Shown: positions 44,797 to 53,680 of the stretch, one piece after another | How positions within the stretch are numbered: the first letter of the stretch is position 1 | How the letters are laid out: every line of letters begins with the position of its first letter | NCBI RefSeq assembly: GCF_001049735.1 | Contig: NZ_CVPC01000013.1 | Coordinates: 1-64,000, forward strand | Direction: 5' to 3' | Length of the DNA: 64,000 nucleotides | Origin: Nereida ignava | GTDB taxonomy: Bacteria > Pseudomonadota > Alphaproteobacteria > Rhodobacterales > Rhodobacteraceae | The notes under the pieces: generated by a model | What the model saw: the letters and a program-made list of their open reading frames with translations, nothing else | Database searches by the model: none | Told to the model about the DNA's origin: nothing | Translations under genes and position numbers: made by a program

Positions 44797-45599
44797 ACAC
44801 TCTCCCGTATCTTTGTACGTTCCGAGAAAAACCGAATGCCCTCGAAGGTGTTCACTGGCGCTCTTAAAACAGCTTGTGCCAGGTTCTTGAACGCCGTCAG
44901 CTCTTTGTCCGGTGTGTTGTTTTTGCGCGCAAGCAACGGAGTTCTCTGAACGACTGAACGCCGCATTGCCGCAGAAAATGGCACATGGCCCGCAAGCGTC
45001 AGTTCAACATCCAGAAAACGCGCAGTGATATTTCGGAATTTATCAAAGCTCCGTTTCGCATCTGTTGCGTCACGCGCCATATTGATCGCAATCGAGAAAT
45101 GACGAAGCCCATGCTCTTGGTGGGCTGCCTTGATGACCGCATAGGCATCCATAAAACTCGTAGGCTCCGCGACGACAACAACCAGAACATGTTGTGACGC
45201 GGCGACGAATGATAATGCGTTATCGCTTGCACCCGCTGGGGCATCAGTAATCAGAACGTCTACCTCATCTTGTAAGGTATCAACGTTTCGGATCAGTTGC
45301 ATGCGCTTGGCGTTATCAATATTGAGCATATCAACAAGACCGCTGCCGCCTGCCAACAAACGGACACCTTCAGGCCCCCTTTCAGCAACATCCTCAATTG
45401 GTATTGCCGACGATAACGCGTCTGAAAGCGTGTGCTTTGCATTCTGTCCCATCAAAATATGCGAGTTTGCCAATCCAAAATCTGCATCAAACAGGCAAAC
45501 ACGAAGACCTAGCCGCGCATACATCATCGAAAGGTTCACAGCGATGCACGTCTTGCCAACGCCACCCTTACCGCTCGCGATCGTAATAGTATGTGTCAT
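44793..45599 (-). CDS. flhG: Flagellar number regulator FlhG (FleN), MinD/ParA ATPase
   Basis: 268 residues with the deviant Walker A of the MinD/ParA family (SGKGGVGKTCIAVNLSMMYA) and the DADFGLANSHILMG segment shared by FlhG. It lacks an obvious N-terminal activation helix like that of E. coli MinD. With FlhF it sets the position and number of flagella at the cell pole. Overlaps both flhF and fliA by four bases. Confidence 0.94.
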   Translation of the reverse strand: MTHTITIASGKGGVGKTCIAVNLSMMYARLGLRVCLFDADFGLANSHILMGQNAKHTLSDALSSAIPIEDVAERGPEGVRLLAGGSGLVDMLNIDNAKRMQLIRNVDTLQDEVDVLITDAPAGASDNALSFVAASQHVLVVVVAEPTSFMDAYAVIKAAHQEHGLRHFSIAINMARDATDAKRSFDKFRNITARFLDVELTLAGHVPFSAAMRRSVVQRTPLLARKNNTPDKELTAFKNLAQAVLRAPVNTFEGIRFFSERTKIRESV

Positions 45600-47041
45600 T
45601 GCATCCGTTCCGTCTTTGCTTCAGGCCCATTTGCATCTGGCGATGCCAAGCAGCCTTTCAAATACTGTTCCATAATCGGCGAGGTCGCCTGAGCTAAATT
45701 TCCAACCAGCGATCGCGTACCGGCCAACCACCCGATCCGAGCATCATTATCGACGATTGTAGACAATTCAGGCAGTGCGCATTCAAATTCATCAAGCTTC
45801 GTCAAAACGACTTCCGGCTCAAGTATTGCTGACGTCTCAAGCGCATCAGATATGCGACCGCTCGACAGACCACTGCCCAGTGCCAAAACTACATGGCATC
45901 GTTTTCCAGCAAAATGCGCAACGACGTCCGGCCAGATTTGTGCTAGTTTATTTTGTGAACATGCAAGATCAACGATTGTGGTTTCGCGATCACGCGGTGT
46001 CCCCCAAGCTTCAACTCGATCAATCATCCAACGGGTAGTTGGCACATTTATCAGCCGCCCAAGGCTGCTCAATAGATCAATTGAAGGTGTCTGATCATCT
46101 TCAAGACTCACAAGAGAAACAGTGCGGTTTTCACGGGTCTCACGCATCAAAGCGGCGAATTTTGCGGCTAGCGTTGTCTTACCGCTTCCAGACGACCCAA
46201 CGACGAAAAGCAGATCTGCATCTAATGCGGTACCACCACTTGGCCCGACCATCTCGGAAGCTAACGCATGGGCCAGCTCAAGTGTTGTCGGTGTCACACC
46301 GTTATCAGAAAGCTGCGAAACGACCCGGTGCACGATCGCATCCGACATTCCCGCCTTAGTGAAATCTTGCCCATTATAGGCAGGTGGCTCTTTCGGTGAA
46401 ATTACTGGTGGCAATTTTGGCAGCCCCAGCGATGCCTCCAGACGCTGCAACCTATCGCCAATCTCTTCCAACTTACTTGTGACGCCCTGACTTTCTTTAG
46501 CGTCGCGCGCATGTGCGCTTTGCTGAATCACCTCTTCCGGTGACGTCGGTTGATCCTTCGCATGCTCGGACGCACTGCTGCCCTCGGCTTCAGTTCGAGT
46601 ACTGCTAAAAACGACCGCATCAGACTCCGGTTCAGCCAAGCTGCCTTTATTGCCTGTCAATTCGTCTTTTGGCGCGGGAATGGAATGAGCAGTAGACCGC
46701 ACATCAACTTTCTCCATCAAGCCACCGTCAACAGAAACCAAAGTAGGTCGTTCTGCTTTAGGTGCGGGCCCTTCGGGAATTGCAACATCAGCGCCACCCA
46801 AAGCTGCAACCAGCGCCGTCTTCTGCGCGCCTGAAAACTGACGTTCTAATTCATCTTCAAAAACAGTCTTTACTGAGCTTAATCGTTTTGGAGCCGAAGT
46901 AGCCGGCTCGTTAGTCGCTTTAATTTGAATCATGCCGTCTTTCTGACTGGTCGACAGAATGTAAGCACCATCCCCCAACTGGCGGATAACTTCGTCCATA
47001 GCGAGCGCACTATCTGGCGCCATTACAGTAATTGTAGGCAT
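45596..47041 (-). CDS. flhF: Flagellar polar placement GTPase FlhF, divergent
   Basis: 481 residues. An N-terminal basic/polar part (about 1-230) is followed by the SRP-type NG domain, with the P-loop VGSSGSGKTTLAAKFAALM (near residue 280) and G4-like TKLDE. The G3 position, normally DTAG, reads VDLACS here, so GTP hydrolysis may be altered. FlhF recruits the first basal-body proteins to the pole. The gene follows flhA by 11 bases. Confidence 0.88.
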   Translation of the reverse strand: MPTITVMAPDSALAMDEVIRQLGDGAYILSTSQKDGMIQIKATNEPATSAPKRLSSVKTVFEDELERQFSGAQKTALVAALGGADVAIPEGPAPKAERPTLVSVDGGLMEKVDVRSTAHSIPAPKDELTGNKGSLAEPESDAVVFSSTRTEAEGSSASEHAKDQPTSPEEVIQQSAHARDAKESQGVTSKLEEIGDRLQRLEASLGLPKLPPVISPKEPPAYNGQDFTKAGMSDAIVHRVVSQLSDNGVTPTTLELAHALASEMVGPSGGTALDADLLFVVGSSGSGKTTLAAKFAALMRETRENRTVSLVSLEDDQTPSIDLLSSLGRLINVPTTRWMIDRVEAWGTPRDRETTIVDLACSQNKLAQIWPDVVAHFAGKRCHVVLALGSGLSSGRISDALETSAILEPEVVLTKLDEFECALPELSTIVDNDARIGWLAGTRSLVGNLAQATSPIMEQYLKGCLASPDANGPEAKTERMQ

Positions 47042-47052
47042 GTCGATTTACC

Positions 47053-49215
47053 TCAGACAGTTTCAGGTTCATGTTGCATTGTGGAGGTTTCGTTTGATGC
47101 GCTGCCGTCTTTGCCAAGTGCATCGAAACCACCAATTGTGCTGTAGACTTCAACACGGCGATTTTCAGGAAGTTCTGTGAAGCTCAAAATGATCATGTCA
47201 GGAATATGTGAGCGGACAAAATCGGAGAAGACTCTGCGAATTTGCGGCGCCACGACCATAATGGCTGGACGGCCCTCCGCGCTTAGTTTTTCGCTGCTGT
47301 CATTGATTGCGCGCATCAACTGCTCGGCCAAACTACCTTCCAAGATCAGTTCGCCCTCGCCATTTTGACGGTGGGTCCGAAGCATCAACTGCTCCAACTC
47401 TGGCGTAAGCGTCATCAAAGGCAACACGGTTCCAAGAGGTGAAACTTGCTGGATCAGTAACGGAGCCAAAGTGGGGCGTAAGGCCTCTGCCATTTCATTT
47501 GGGCCCATATTTGGCCCGACTAGATTGGACAGCCCTTCAAGAATGCGGCGCAAATCGGAAATTGGGATACGCTCCGACAGAAGCCTACGCAGCACCAAGG
47601 TCAGAATATGTAGCGGCACCAGCTTTGGAACAATCGACTTTACTAGGTTTGGGCTGGCCTCAGCGAGCTGATCCAAAAGCGCCTGAACATCGTCTTGTCC
47701 CACCAAGTCCGCTGCGTGTTTATGCAACAACTGGCTCAAATGGGTCGAAATAACAGACTCTGGTTCAATTACGACATAGTCGTTCGCCTCAGCTTCCGCT
47801 TGTTGTTGAGGTCGGATCCAAACCGCATCCATACCAAATGACGGGTCTTTTACCTCAATGCCCTCAAGCTTAACGCGCGCATCATCACCCGGTAACGCCA
47901 GTTTGCGATCGGGGTATGCCACATCTTCACCCACAATCGTCTGACCAACCCGAATGCGATACTGATTGGGCTCAAGCGCCAAATCATCCCGAATTCGCAC
48001 CCCAGGGATTACAAATCCAAGTCCGCGCGAAACCTCTCGCCGGATACCTGTAACGCGGCTGACCAAAGAACCCGACTGCTCCTGATCCACCATGTTAATC
48101 AGACCGTAGCCAAGCTGCATGGAGACGGCAGAGTAATCAGTCACATCTGCAAGCAGCACCGCATCACTATCACCTTCCACGGCATCTTCAGCCTCATCTT
48201 CCGCGGCCTCTTCTTCATCGATGGCAAGCATCTCTTTTTGCCGTGCAATATACGCCGCACCCGCTGCTCCGAGCGCAAAGAACATGAAGAGTTCGTTTGG
48301 CATACCGGGGACCAGCCCCAAAATGAAAATAACCGCCGCCGTGGGTAGCCAAGCGCGAGACAGGTTAACCTGCCCACCAATATGCTGCGCCATGTCTTGT
48401 GTGGAGGACACGCGGGTGACGATGATTGCCGTAGCGATAGAAAGCAAAAGAGACGGGATCTGGGCGACCAAACCATCACCAATGGACAGCAGAATGTAGG
48501 TCTGTGCAGCGTCACCAACAGCCATCTGGTGCTGAGCAACACCAATGATCAAACCGCCGACGATATTGATCGCCAAAATAAGCAAACCAGCGATCGCATC
48601 GCCTTTAACGAACTTAGACGCACCATCCATCGATCCGTAAAAGTCGGCCTCATCGGCCACTTCTTGGCGGCGTGCTGTGGCCTCTTCGGGAGACATGATG
48701 CCTGCGTTTAGATCCGCATCGATGGCCATTTGCTTGCCCGGCATCGCATCAAGCGTAAAGCGTGCCGTAACTTCAGACACACGCCCCGCACCTTTGGTAA
48801 TAACGACGAGGTTAATGATAACCAAAATGATAAATACAAAAATACCAACAGCATAATTGCCAGCCACAACAAACTCGCCAAAAGCCTGAATGACCTTACC
48901 TGCGGCGTCTCCCCCTGAATGGCCCTCACTTAGGACGATACGTGTTGATGCAACGTTCAGCGCCAAGCGCAAAACCGTCGCGATCAAGATCAAGTTTGGA
49001 AATGACGAAAAGTCCAATGGCCTGTGTGTGTGCAATGCGACCATAAGGATCAGCAGTGACAACAAAATGTTCACAACAAAAAATGTATCCAGAAGGAAAA
49101 CCGGTAGCGGCAGAACCATCATTGCAACGAGCACAAGAATACCGACAGGCAGTACCGCACCGCCCAACGCCGATTTCGCATCATCCAGTAGTGCCGTGTT
49201 ACGTGTCAATTCCAT
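47053..49215 (-). CDS. flhA: Flagellar export apparatus protein FlhA
   Basis: 720 residues with eight predicted transmembrane helices in the N-terminal half (about 20-330) and the FHIPEP loop (about residues 140-200: FTLDAMPGKQMAIDADLNAG, EEATARRQEVADEADFYGSM). The C-terminal cytoplasmic domain has EIEVKDPSFG-like and LPENRRVEVYSTIGG segments. It is the largest export-gate subunit and binds chaperone-substrate complexes. First gene of flhA-flhF-flhG-fliA. Confidence 0.97.
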   Translation of the reverse strand: MELTRNTALLDDAKSALGGAVLPVGILVLVAMMVLPLPVFLLDTFFVVNILLSLLILMVALHTHRPLDFSSFPNLILIATVLRLALNVASTRIVLSEGHSGGDAAGKVIQAFGEFVVAGNYAVGIFVFIILVIINLVVITKGAGRVSEVTARFTLDAMPGKQMAIDADLNAGIMSPEEATARRQEVADEADFYGSMDGASKFVKGDAIAGLLILAINIVGGLIIGVAQHQMAVGDAAQTYILLSIGDGLVAQIPSLLLSIATAIIVTRVSSTQDMAQHIGGQVNLSRAWLPTAAVIFILGLVPGMPNELFMFFALGAAGAAYIARQKEMLAIDEEEAAEDEAEDAVEGDSDAVLLADVTDYSAVSMQLGYGLINMVDQEQSGSLVSRVTGIRREVSRGLGFVIPGVRIRDDLALEPNQYRIRVGQTIVGEDVAYPDRKLALPGDDARVKLEGIEVKDPSFGMDAVWIRPQQQAEAEANDYVVIEPESVISTHLSQLLHKHAADLVGQDDVQALLDQLAEASPNLVKSIVPKLVPLHILTLVLRRLLSERIPISDLRRILEGLSNLVGPNMGPNEMAEALRPTLAPLLIQQVSPLGTVLPLMTLTPELEQLMLRTHRQNGEGELILEGSLAEQLMRAINDSSEKLSAEGRPAIMVVAPQIRRVFSDFVRSHIPDMIILSFTELPENRRVEVYSTIGGFDALGKDGSASNETSTMQHEPETV

Positions 49216-49329
49216 GACAGCCTCCGCATGTCCGAAAACTGACGATCCGAAATAGTAACCGCGGGCTCACGCTCGTGTTTTGCCTTGATATGTTGCTGTT
49301 GCGTCAAAGATCGTTGCCTTAGTTTTCCT

Positions 49330-49347
49330 CCCACCGAACGTGGTGGG
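49330..49347. repeat. GC-rich inverted repeat in the flhA leader
   Basis: CCCACC and GGTGGG form perfect 6-base arms around GAACGT. It lies 12-29 bases downstream of the minus-strand sigma-54 -12 element, so it would form a hairpin at the very 5' end of the flhA transcript. This could slow decay or affect translation (inference). Confidence 0.45.
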
Positions 49348-49358
49348 CAGACCTAAGA

Positions 49359-49374
49359 TGCAAGCCCTGTGCCA
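49359..49374 (-). promoter_or_regulatory. Sigma-54 promoter of the flhA operon
   Basis: On the minus strand TGGCACAGGGCTTGCA is a full match to TGGCAC-N5-TTGCA. It lies about 145 bases upstream of the flhA ATG, and a divergent sigma-54 promoter for flgP is about 50 bases away. Confidence 0.85.
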
Positions 49375-49425
49375 AGTTAACGAACATCACCCTATGTGAC
49401 CGCTTCGCAACTGAACTGACAGGTC

Positions 49426-49441
49426 TGGCACATTTCATGCA
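49426..49441 (+). promoter_or_regulatory. Sigma-54 promoter of the flgP operon
   Basis: TGGCACATTTCATGCA matches the sigma-54 consensus except for one base in the -12 box (ATGC for TTGC). The ATG of flgP follows about 37 bases downstream. Confidence 0.65.
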
Positions 49442-49477
49442 GTGTCCTGGCAACAGCTATTTTACAGGAGCCCTCTC

Positions 49478-50026
49478 ATGAGCTGCAAATTTTATACCTC
49501 GAGCACGCTATCTTTGCGCAAAGCTATGTTGGCCGGCACCGCAGGGTTGGTTTTGTCTGGATGTGAAATGACAGTCGCAGACATGTTTGCGCCGGCACCC
49601 GCAAAGTCACACCAACAGCTTACGTCAGAGGCACAAGCGCAACAGCTTACTCACACGAAACAAGTGCTAGATGTAAGCACAGTCAAGACAGCACCAACGC
49701 CAACGATTGGCGCAATTGGATATTCTGTAATTTCATCGCAACCAGGCAAGACGCTAAACCAGCGACGCCTCATGGCGATCCGTGCTGCGCGAATGGATGC
49801 AATGCGCACCTTGGCTGAACAGATCCACGGGCTTACGATCGAAGGGGAAACGCAGCTTTCTGAAGCCGTGTTACAATCTGACACTTTGCGCGCTAGCGTG
49901 AGCGGTGCAATCCGCGGTGCACGTACCGTCAAAATCGAACCTCGCGGCACTGATACATATGCAGTTCAGCTTGAGATGGATCGAATGACAATCAATCAAA
50001 TTTTCAAAGCATATCGTCGCCGGTAA
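49478..50026 (+). CDS. flgP: FlgP-like outer-membrane lipoprotein
   Basis: About 182 residues. ATG at 49478 follows GGAG. Lipoprotein signal with lipobox LSGC (AMLAGTAGLVLSGC). The mature part has an LPP20/FlgP-type domain with RLMAIRAARMDAMRTLAEQI followed by HGLTI, and ending in VQLEMDRMTINQIF. FlgP forms the H-ring/basal disk region of the Vibrio and Campylobacter motors. Here it is the first gene of an operon with flgT and flgA. Confidence 0.85.
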   Translation: MSCKFYTSSTLSLRKAMLAGTAGLVLSGCEMTVADMFAPAPAKSHQQLTSEAQAQQLTHTKQVLDVSTVKTAPTPTIGAIGYSVISSQPGKTLNQRRLMAIRAARMDAMRTLAEQIHGLTIEGETQLSEAVLQSDTLRASVSGAIRGARTVKIEPRGTDTYAVQLEMDRMTINQIFKAYRRR

Positions 50027-50032
50027 AGCCCA

Positions 50033-51190
50033 ATGCCTGCAACTTTTCTAAATGGTGTTCCCACGATTGCGCGCACATTCATTGCGTGCATTTGCTTTGT
50101 TATCGCACCACTTCATGTATCAGCGAATGACATCATAACCGTAGAAACATCAGGACAAGCAGTTGCAACAGGTGCAGCGTCCGACGCGCATCTTGAACGA
50201 CGGGCTCTACAAGAAGCACTCTATCAAGCGGCGCTCAAAGGTGGGGCACAGGTAAGTGGGTACAGCGCTATTTCTCAATCGGTTCTTCGCAGCGACGTTC
50301 TCGTGGTTAGACCAGAGTCTAGAATTTTGGACTACACAGTGCTGTCTCGCAAAACCTCATCGAAGCGCTCCGTCGTCAAGGTTCGCGCTGTCGTAGGCCA
50401 ACTTGATGACACAAAAACCTGTCAAAGACGGGCCCAACTCAGTGTAGTTGTTCACAAACCTTCTATGGCCCTTGCCCAGGCGGTGCCCGCATGGGTCCCA
50501 AACATGCAACCTTATATCGAAAATGCGGTCACCGAAGCGCTAGACAATACGAATCGCGTTTCAACTATCTCACCTAACATCACACCGAGACAGACAAGCC
50601 TTGCCGCTGAATTTAGTTATACTGCGCTGACCCAGGGGGTGGCCGTAGCGCCAGAGGTCACGCCTATAGCTGAGCGACACGCCTTAAACCTGCGCACGCG
50701 TGTTGAAATCGGCAGCCCAACCTTATCTAACAGCGAAGAATGGTTACCAGTTAAAGTAACAGTAGCGTTGGAGAATAACCCCTTTGACACGAACACTTTG
50801 CACGCCAGTCACGATTATAAGCTCATTTTGAAAAAGCGCGGCCCGTTGAGCAGCCTGCTAAAACCTCTCGGCGACATACGGCAGACTGCGCCGAAAACCG
50901 TTGCAAAAATCACAACACAACTGGTCGCGGATTTAGTCGATAAACGGGCTTGCCAGACCCTCGCTGGGCAGATGACAGTACGCGGTGGCAAGCTGACGAT
51001 CCCATTTGGCCGTCTTGATGGCCTAAGTACTCATCACCTCGCCTACACCGACGGACGTGATACAGCCTACGAGATACTGGAAATCACTTCTATTGCAGAT
51101 CATGAGGCTACCCTGCGACCGCTCGATAGTGCGACGAATGCCAAAGAGTTAGCTGGCAAAGCCGTACAATTCATGGAGCTAAAGAGATGA
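50033..51190 (+). CDS. flgT: FlgT-like flagellar H-ring protein
   Basis: 385 residues with an N-terminal signal peptide (about 1-31, ending HVSA). The N-terminal part resembles FlgT-N (about residues 45-120, e.g. LERRALQEALYQAALKGGAQ and DYTVLSRK), followed by middle and C-terminal beta-rich domains. FlgT in Vibrio builds the H ring and helps MotX/MotY; in R. sphaeroides a distant FlgT is needed for rotation. Preceded by flgP and followed by flgA. Identification rests on the N-terminal pattern and context. Confidence 0.8.
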   Translation: MPATFLNGVPTIARTFIACICFVIAPLHVSANDIITVETSGQAVATGAASDAHLERRALQEALYQAALKGGAQVSGYSAISQSVLRSDVLVVRPESRILDYTVLSRKTSSKRSVVKVRAVVGQLDDTKTCQRRAQLSVVVHKPSMALAQAVPAWVPNMQPYIENAVTEALDNTNRVSTISPNITPRQTSLAAEFSYTALTQGVAVAPEVTPIAERHALNLRTRVEIGSPTLSNSEEWLPVKVTVALENNPFDTNTLHASHDYKLILKKRGPLSSLLKPLGDIRQTAPKTVAKITTQLVADLVDKRACQTLAGQMTVRGGKLTIPFGRLDGLSTHHLAYTDGRDTAYEILEITSIADHEATLRPLDSATNAKELAGKAVQFMELKR

Positions 51191-51918
51191 AACTCAAAAT
51201 ATTCATGGAATTCGGACTGGCATCTTTTTTTGCTCTTTCTGTCATGAGTACACAGGGCTTTGCGTCTGACGTCATAACCGGCCTTGATGTCAAACAAGCG
51301 GTCATAGACCGATTGGCTGACGATGGCGTCATTGCGAAGCCTCATATTTCTGAACGCCGACGTTACTATAGCTGCGATGCGGAGCTGAAAGTGACCCCGA
51401 AATTTGACGACAATTGGGATACCGCACGAGTCGTATGCCCTCAAGTTGGTCAAGAGTGGCATATCCTAGTGCGTACAGGTGCAATTACGACGCCCGATAC
51501 ACCAGACACCAATGATAGCGAAGTAGCAGGTCCAGAAGTTGTGGTGCTCCTTGCAAGCGTAAAGCGTGGCGCAATCATTACCGACGACATCGTTGCATTA
51601 ACGCCAGCACCCGCAGGCAGCCGACTAGGAAGCTTTTACCGTATAGAAGATGTAATTGGCCGCCGAGCCAAGCAAAGCATAAGTGCGATGCAGCCCCTGA
51701 AAGCACGTCACCTCGAACATCAATGGGCTGTACAGTCTGGCCAGCCTGTGCAAATCATTCAGCGCCTGAACGGGTTTGAAGTATCGAGCGTTGGAAAAAT
51801 ACTTGAAGATGCGCAAATTGGCGATATCGTGACAGTTGTGAACAGTCGATCTGGCAAAGAAATCAGCGCCTTAGTCGAAAGTTCAAAAAAAGTGTCTCCA
51901 ATAGCTAACATCAACTGA
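51187..51918 (+). CDS. flgA: Flagellar P-ring assembly chaperone FlgA
   Basis: 243 residues with a signal peptide (about 1-27) and the C-terminal SAF domain (about residues 118-235; LASVKRGAIITDDIVALTPA, YRIEDVIGRRAKQSISAMQP). FlgA is the periplasmic chaperone for FlgI. Overlaps flgT by four bases. In many bacteria it sits next to flgM, as here. Confidence 0.92.
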   Translation: MKLKIFMEFGLASFFALSVMSTQGFASDVITGLDVKQAVIDRLADDGVIAKPHISERRRYYSCDAELKVTPKFDDNWDTARVVCPQVGQEWHILVRTGAITTPDTPDTNDSEVAGPEVVVLLASVKRGAIITDDIVALTPAPAGSRLGSFYRIEDVIGRRAKQSISAMQPLKARHLEHQWAVQSGQPVQIIQRLNGFEVSSVGKILEDAQIGDIVTVVNSRSGKEISALVESSKKVSPIANIN

Positions 51919-51954
51919 TCTTGCGTCGTTAGTTGGGATACGAAGGAGAATGTG

Positions 51955-52257
51955 ATGGTAGATTTCATCAAACACAATCTAAGACAAATGAGCGCCCCGG
52001 CGCCTCAAAGCGCAAGTCATGCCTCCAACCGGACGGGGGCAGCACCTGTTGCCGCTGTTACAGATGTAGCAAAATCTGTAGATGACGGACAATTGTCGCT
52101 AAAGGCATCGGTGTCGAAAATGTCAGAGACACCACCAATCGATATGGAAGCAGTAAGCCGTATCAAACAAGCGATCGCAAATGGGGAGTACCCTATTAAT
52201 TTGGGCCTCGTATCTGAGCGCCTTATGGAAAGCTACTTCGAAATGAAGGGTGAATAG
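51955..52257 (+). CDS. flgM: Anti-sigma-28 factor FlgM
   Basis: 100 residues. The C-terminal part (about residues 62-95: PPIDMEAVSRIKQAIANGEY, then INLGLVSERLMESY) is the FlgM region that wraps around FliA. The N-terminus is disordered and Ala/Ser-rich. I choose the ATG at 51955, six bases after AGGAG; a GTG at 51952 is also in frame. FlgM is exported once the hook is done, releasing FliA. Confidence 0.9.
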   Translation: MVDFIKHNLRQMSAPAPQSASHASNRTGAAPVAAVTDVAKSVDDGQLSLKASVSKMSETPPIDMEAVSRIKQAIANGEYPINLGLVSERLMESYFEMKGE

Positions 52258-52289
52258 GCCTTTGGTTGTAGACTGAGGAAAGTTGTAAA

Positions 52290-52580
52290 ATGCAGCTCGA
52301 AACAGCTCTAAAACGCTTAGACATACTTGTGGGGCAGCTGTCTGCGACCACAACCGCGCCAGCAGACTTATCTGAGGCGTGGACAGAAATTGACGACCTC
52401 TTAAAGAGTGTCATTGCCCCCGCCATTAAAAGTGGTGGGTCTTTGCCTTTGGAGGAAGAGGCAAAAGCAGAGATCGGAAATTTAATTTCTGAAATAGCGG
52501 CTTTGGAACAGAAGTTGCAGATAAAAGCGCGAGCACTTGACACATTCGCGCCACGTAAAAATAGCGACGATCCGGTGTAA
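52290..52580 (+). CDS. FlgN-like export chaperone (candidate)
   Basis: 96 residues, almost entirely helical and acidic, with heptad-like regions (LISEIAALEQKLQIKARALD). It stands directly after flgM, the classic place of flgN, the chaperone for FlgK and FlgL. FlgN family members are poorly conserved, so the call depends on length, helicity and context. ATG at 52290 preceded by AGGAAAG. Confidence 0.55.
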   Translation: MQLETALKRLDILVGQLSATTTAPADLSEAWTEIDDLLKSVIAPAIKSGGSLPLEEEAKAEIGNLISEIAALEQKLQIKARALDTFAPRKNSDDPV

Positions 52581-52611
52581 AACTGCTCACAAAGGCAGGA
52601 GTATATCGGCA

Positions 52612-53043
52612 ATGATCTTAACCCAATTCGACCCACAGACCGTTTATGCGATCGCGGCTATCTTATCAGGTACGGCTGCGATCTGCGTTGGCGTTGCCAT
52701 GGTTCGCATCAAACGCTCACATCGCGCGAAAACAGGCATGACTGAAGCCATCTATCAGATTTCCCAAAATCTTGCTGAATTACAGCACGCAGTTAGCGCT
52801 CTCGCACAACAAATCGATGATCAGCAAATGTGGTCTGGAAAACAGCAGAAAACGAAGCAACCTGCTACAAAAGTTGATCGGGCGATAACACTTGCCGAAC
52901 TTGGCGTAAGCGCGTCAAACATTCAGCAAGAAACTGGACTGCCTGAAATAGATGTGTCTGCAATTATCAGATTTCACACCACCTCACGTTCAGATCAAAG
53001 CCCTGATCGCGCAACCCACGACGAAGCGGTTTCTATTCAATAG
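52612..53043 (+). CDS. DUF2802-like membrane protein
   Basis: 143 residues with an N-terminal transmembrane helix (AIAAILSGTAAICVGVAMV) and a C-terminal helix-turn-helix-like segment (VDRAITLAELGVSASNIQQE, then TGLPEIDVSAII) that resembles DUF2802. DUF2802 proteins often lie in motility clusters of polar flagellates and have no firm function. The ATG at 52612 is preceded by GGCAGGAG at slightly long spacing. It converges with and overlaps the Sel1-repeat gene by 11 bases. Confidence 0.6.
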   Translation: MILTQFDPQTVYAIAAILSGTAAICVGVAMVRIKRSHRAKTGMTEAIYQISQNLAELQHAVSALAQQIDDQQMWSGKQQKTKQPATKVDRAITLAELGVSASNIQQETGLPEIDVSAIIRFHTTSRSDQSPDRATHDEAVSIQ

Positions 53044-53680
53044 TATCCTGAGAAGGTTGCGCTGCAAATTCTGAACTTTCAAAATCATCAAGTGCGCGTC
53101 GTTGTGCAGCGATAAGCGCTTCTGGCTCCAACAGTGCTGTCATAGCAGCTGTCCCGTCATTGGCGCCTCTCAGACCAAGCGCCTGACCGATTGAATACCA
53201 GACATATGCTGTTTCTATGTCCGGCTCGATCAAAAAGTTAGCATGCAAGCCAGCGTATTTCATAATCGCACGTTTGTTCCCAACGGCAAGCTGCTGATTC
53301 AAACGCTCGCTGATACGCTCGTAAATTTCAGTCTGAACTGGCGGCGGCAATAGATCAGATAACTCGTCCACCATTGGTTCTGCCCGTTGCTCGTTACCAA
53401 GCAAAGACAACACAAACCAGAAGTACGCGTCCTCGTAGTTCTTGGGTCGACCAAGACCTGCTTTCAAAAGGAGCGCCAGATTAAATTGTGCATCAGCCTC
53501 CCCCTGCTCTGAGAGGTCACGAAATATATCAACTGCGGAACCATACTCTTTGGCACGCACGGCTTCTACTGCCTGTGCAAATAGGGCATCGGTGGCTTGT
53601 GAATGCCCCATCGCCTTTGTTGCGGGGCTCGACACAATTAGCGCCAATCCAGCAACTATAATTACTTGAAGTACCTTCAC
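53033..53680 (-). CDS. Periplasmic Sel1-repeat protein, MotX-like candidate
   Basis: 215 residues with a signal peptide (about 1-23) and Sel1-type repeats (ALFAQAVEAVRAKEYGSAVD, EADAQFNLALLLKAGLG and KNYEDAYFWFVLSLLGN). MotX, a T-ring protein of the Vibrio sodium motor, has about the same length and the same kind of repeats, including a YEDAY-type segment. Here PomA/PomB-type stators and FlgT are nearby, so a MotX-like role is a reasonable proposal (inference). Sel1 proteins are common, so this is not proof. It overlaps the preceding gene by four bases (ATGA). Confidence 0.6.
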   Translation of the reverse strand: MKVLQVIIVAGLALIVSSPATKAMGHSQATDALFAQAVEAVRAKEYGSAVDIFRDLSEQGEADAQFNLALLLKAGLGRPKNYEDAYFWFVLSLLGNEQRAEPMVDELSDLLPPPVQTEIYERISERLNQQLAVGNKRAIMKYAGLHANFLIEPDIETAYVWYSIGQALGLRGANDGTAAMTALLEPEALIAAQRRALDDFESSEFAAQPSQDTIE

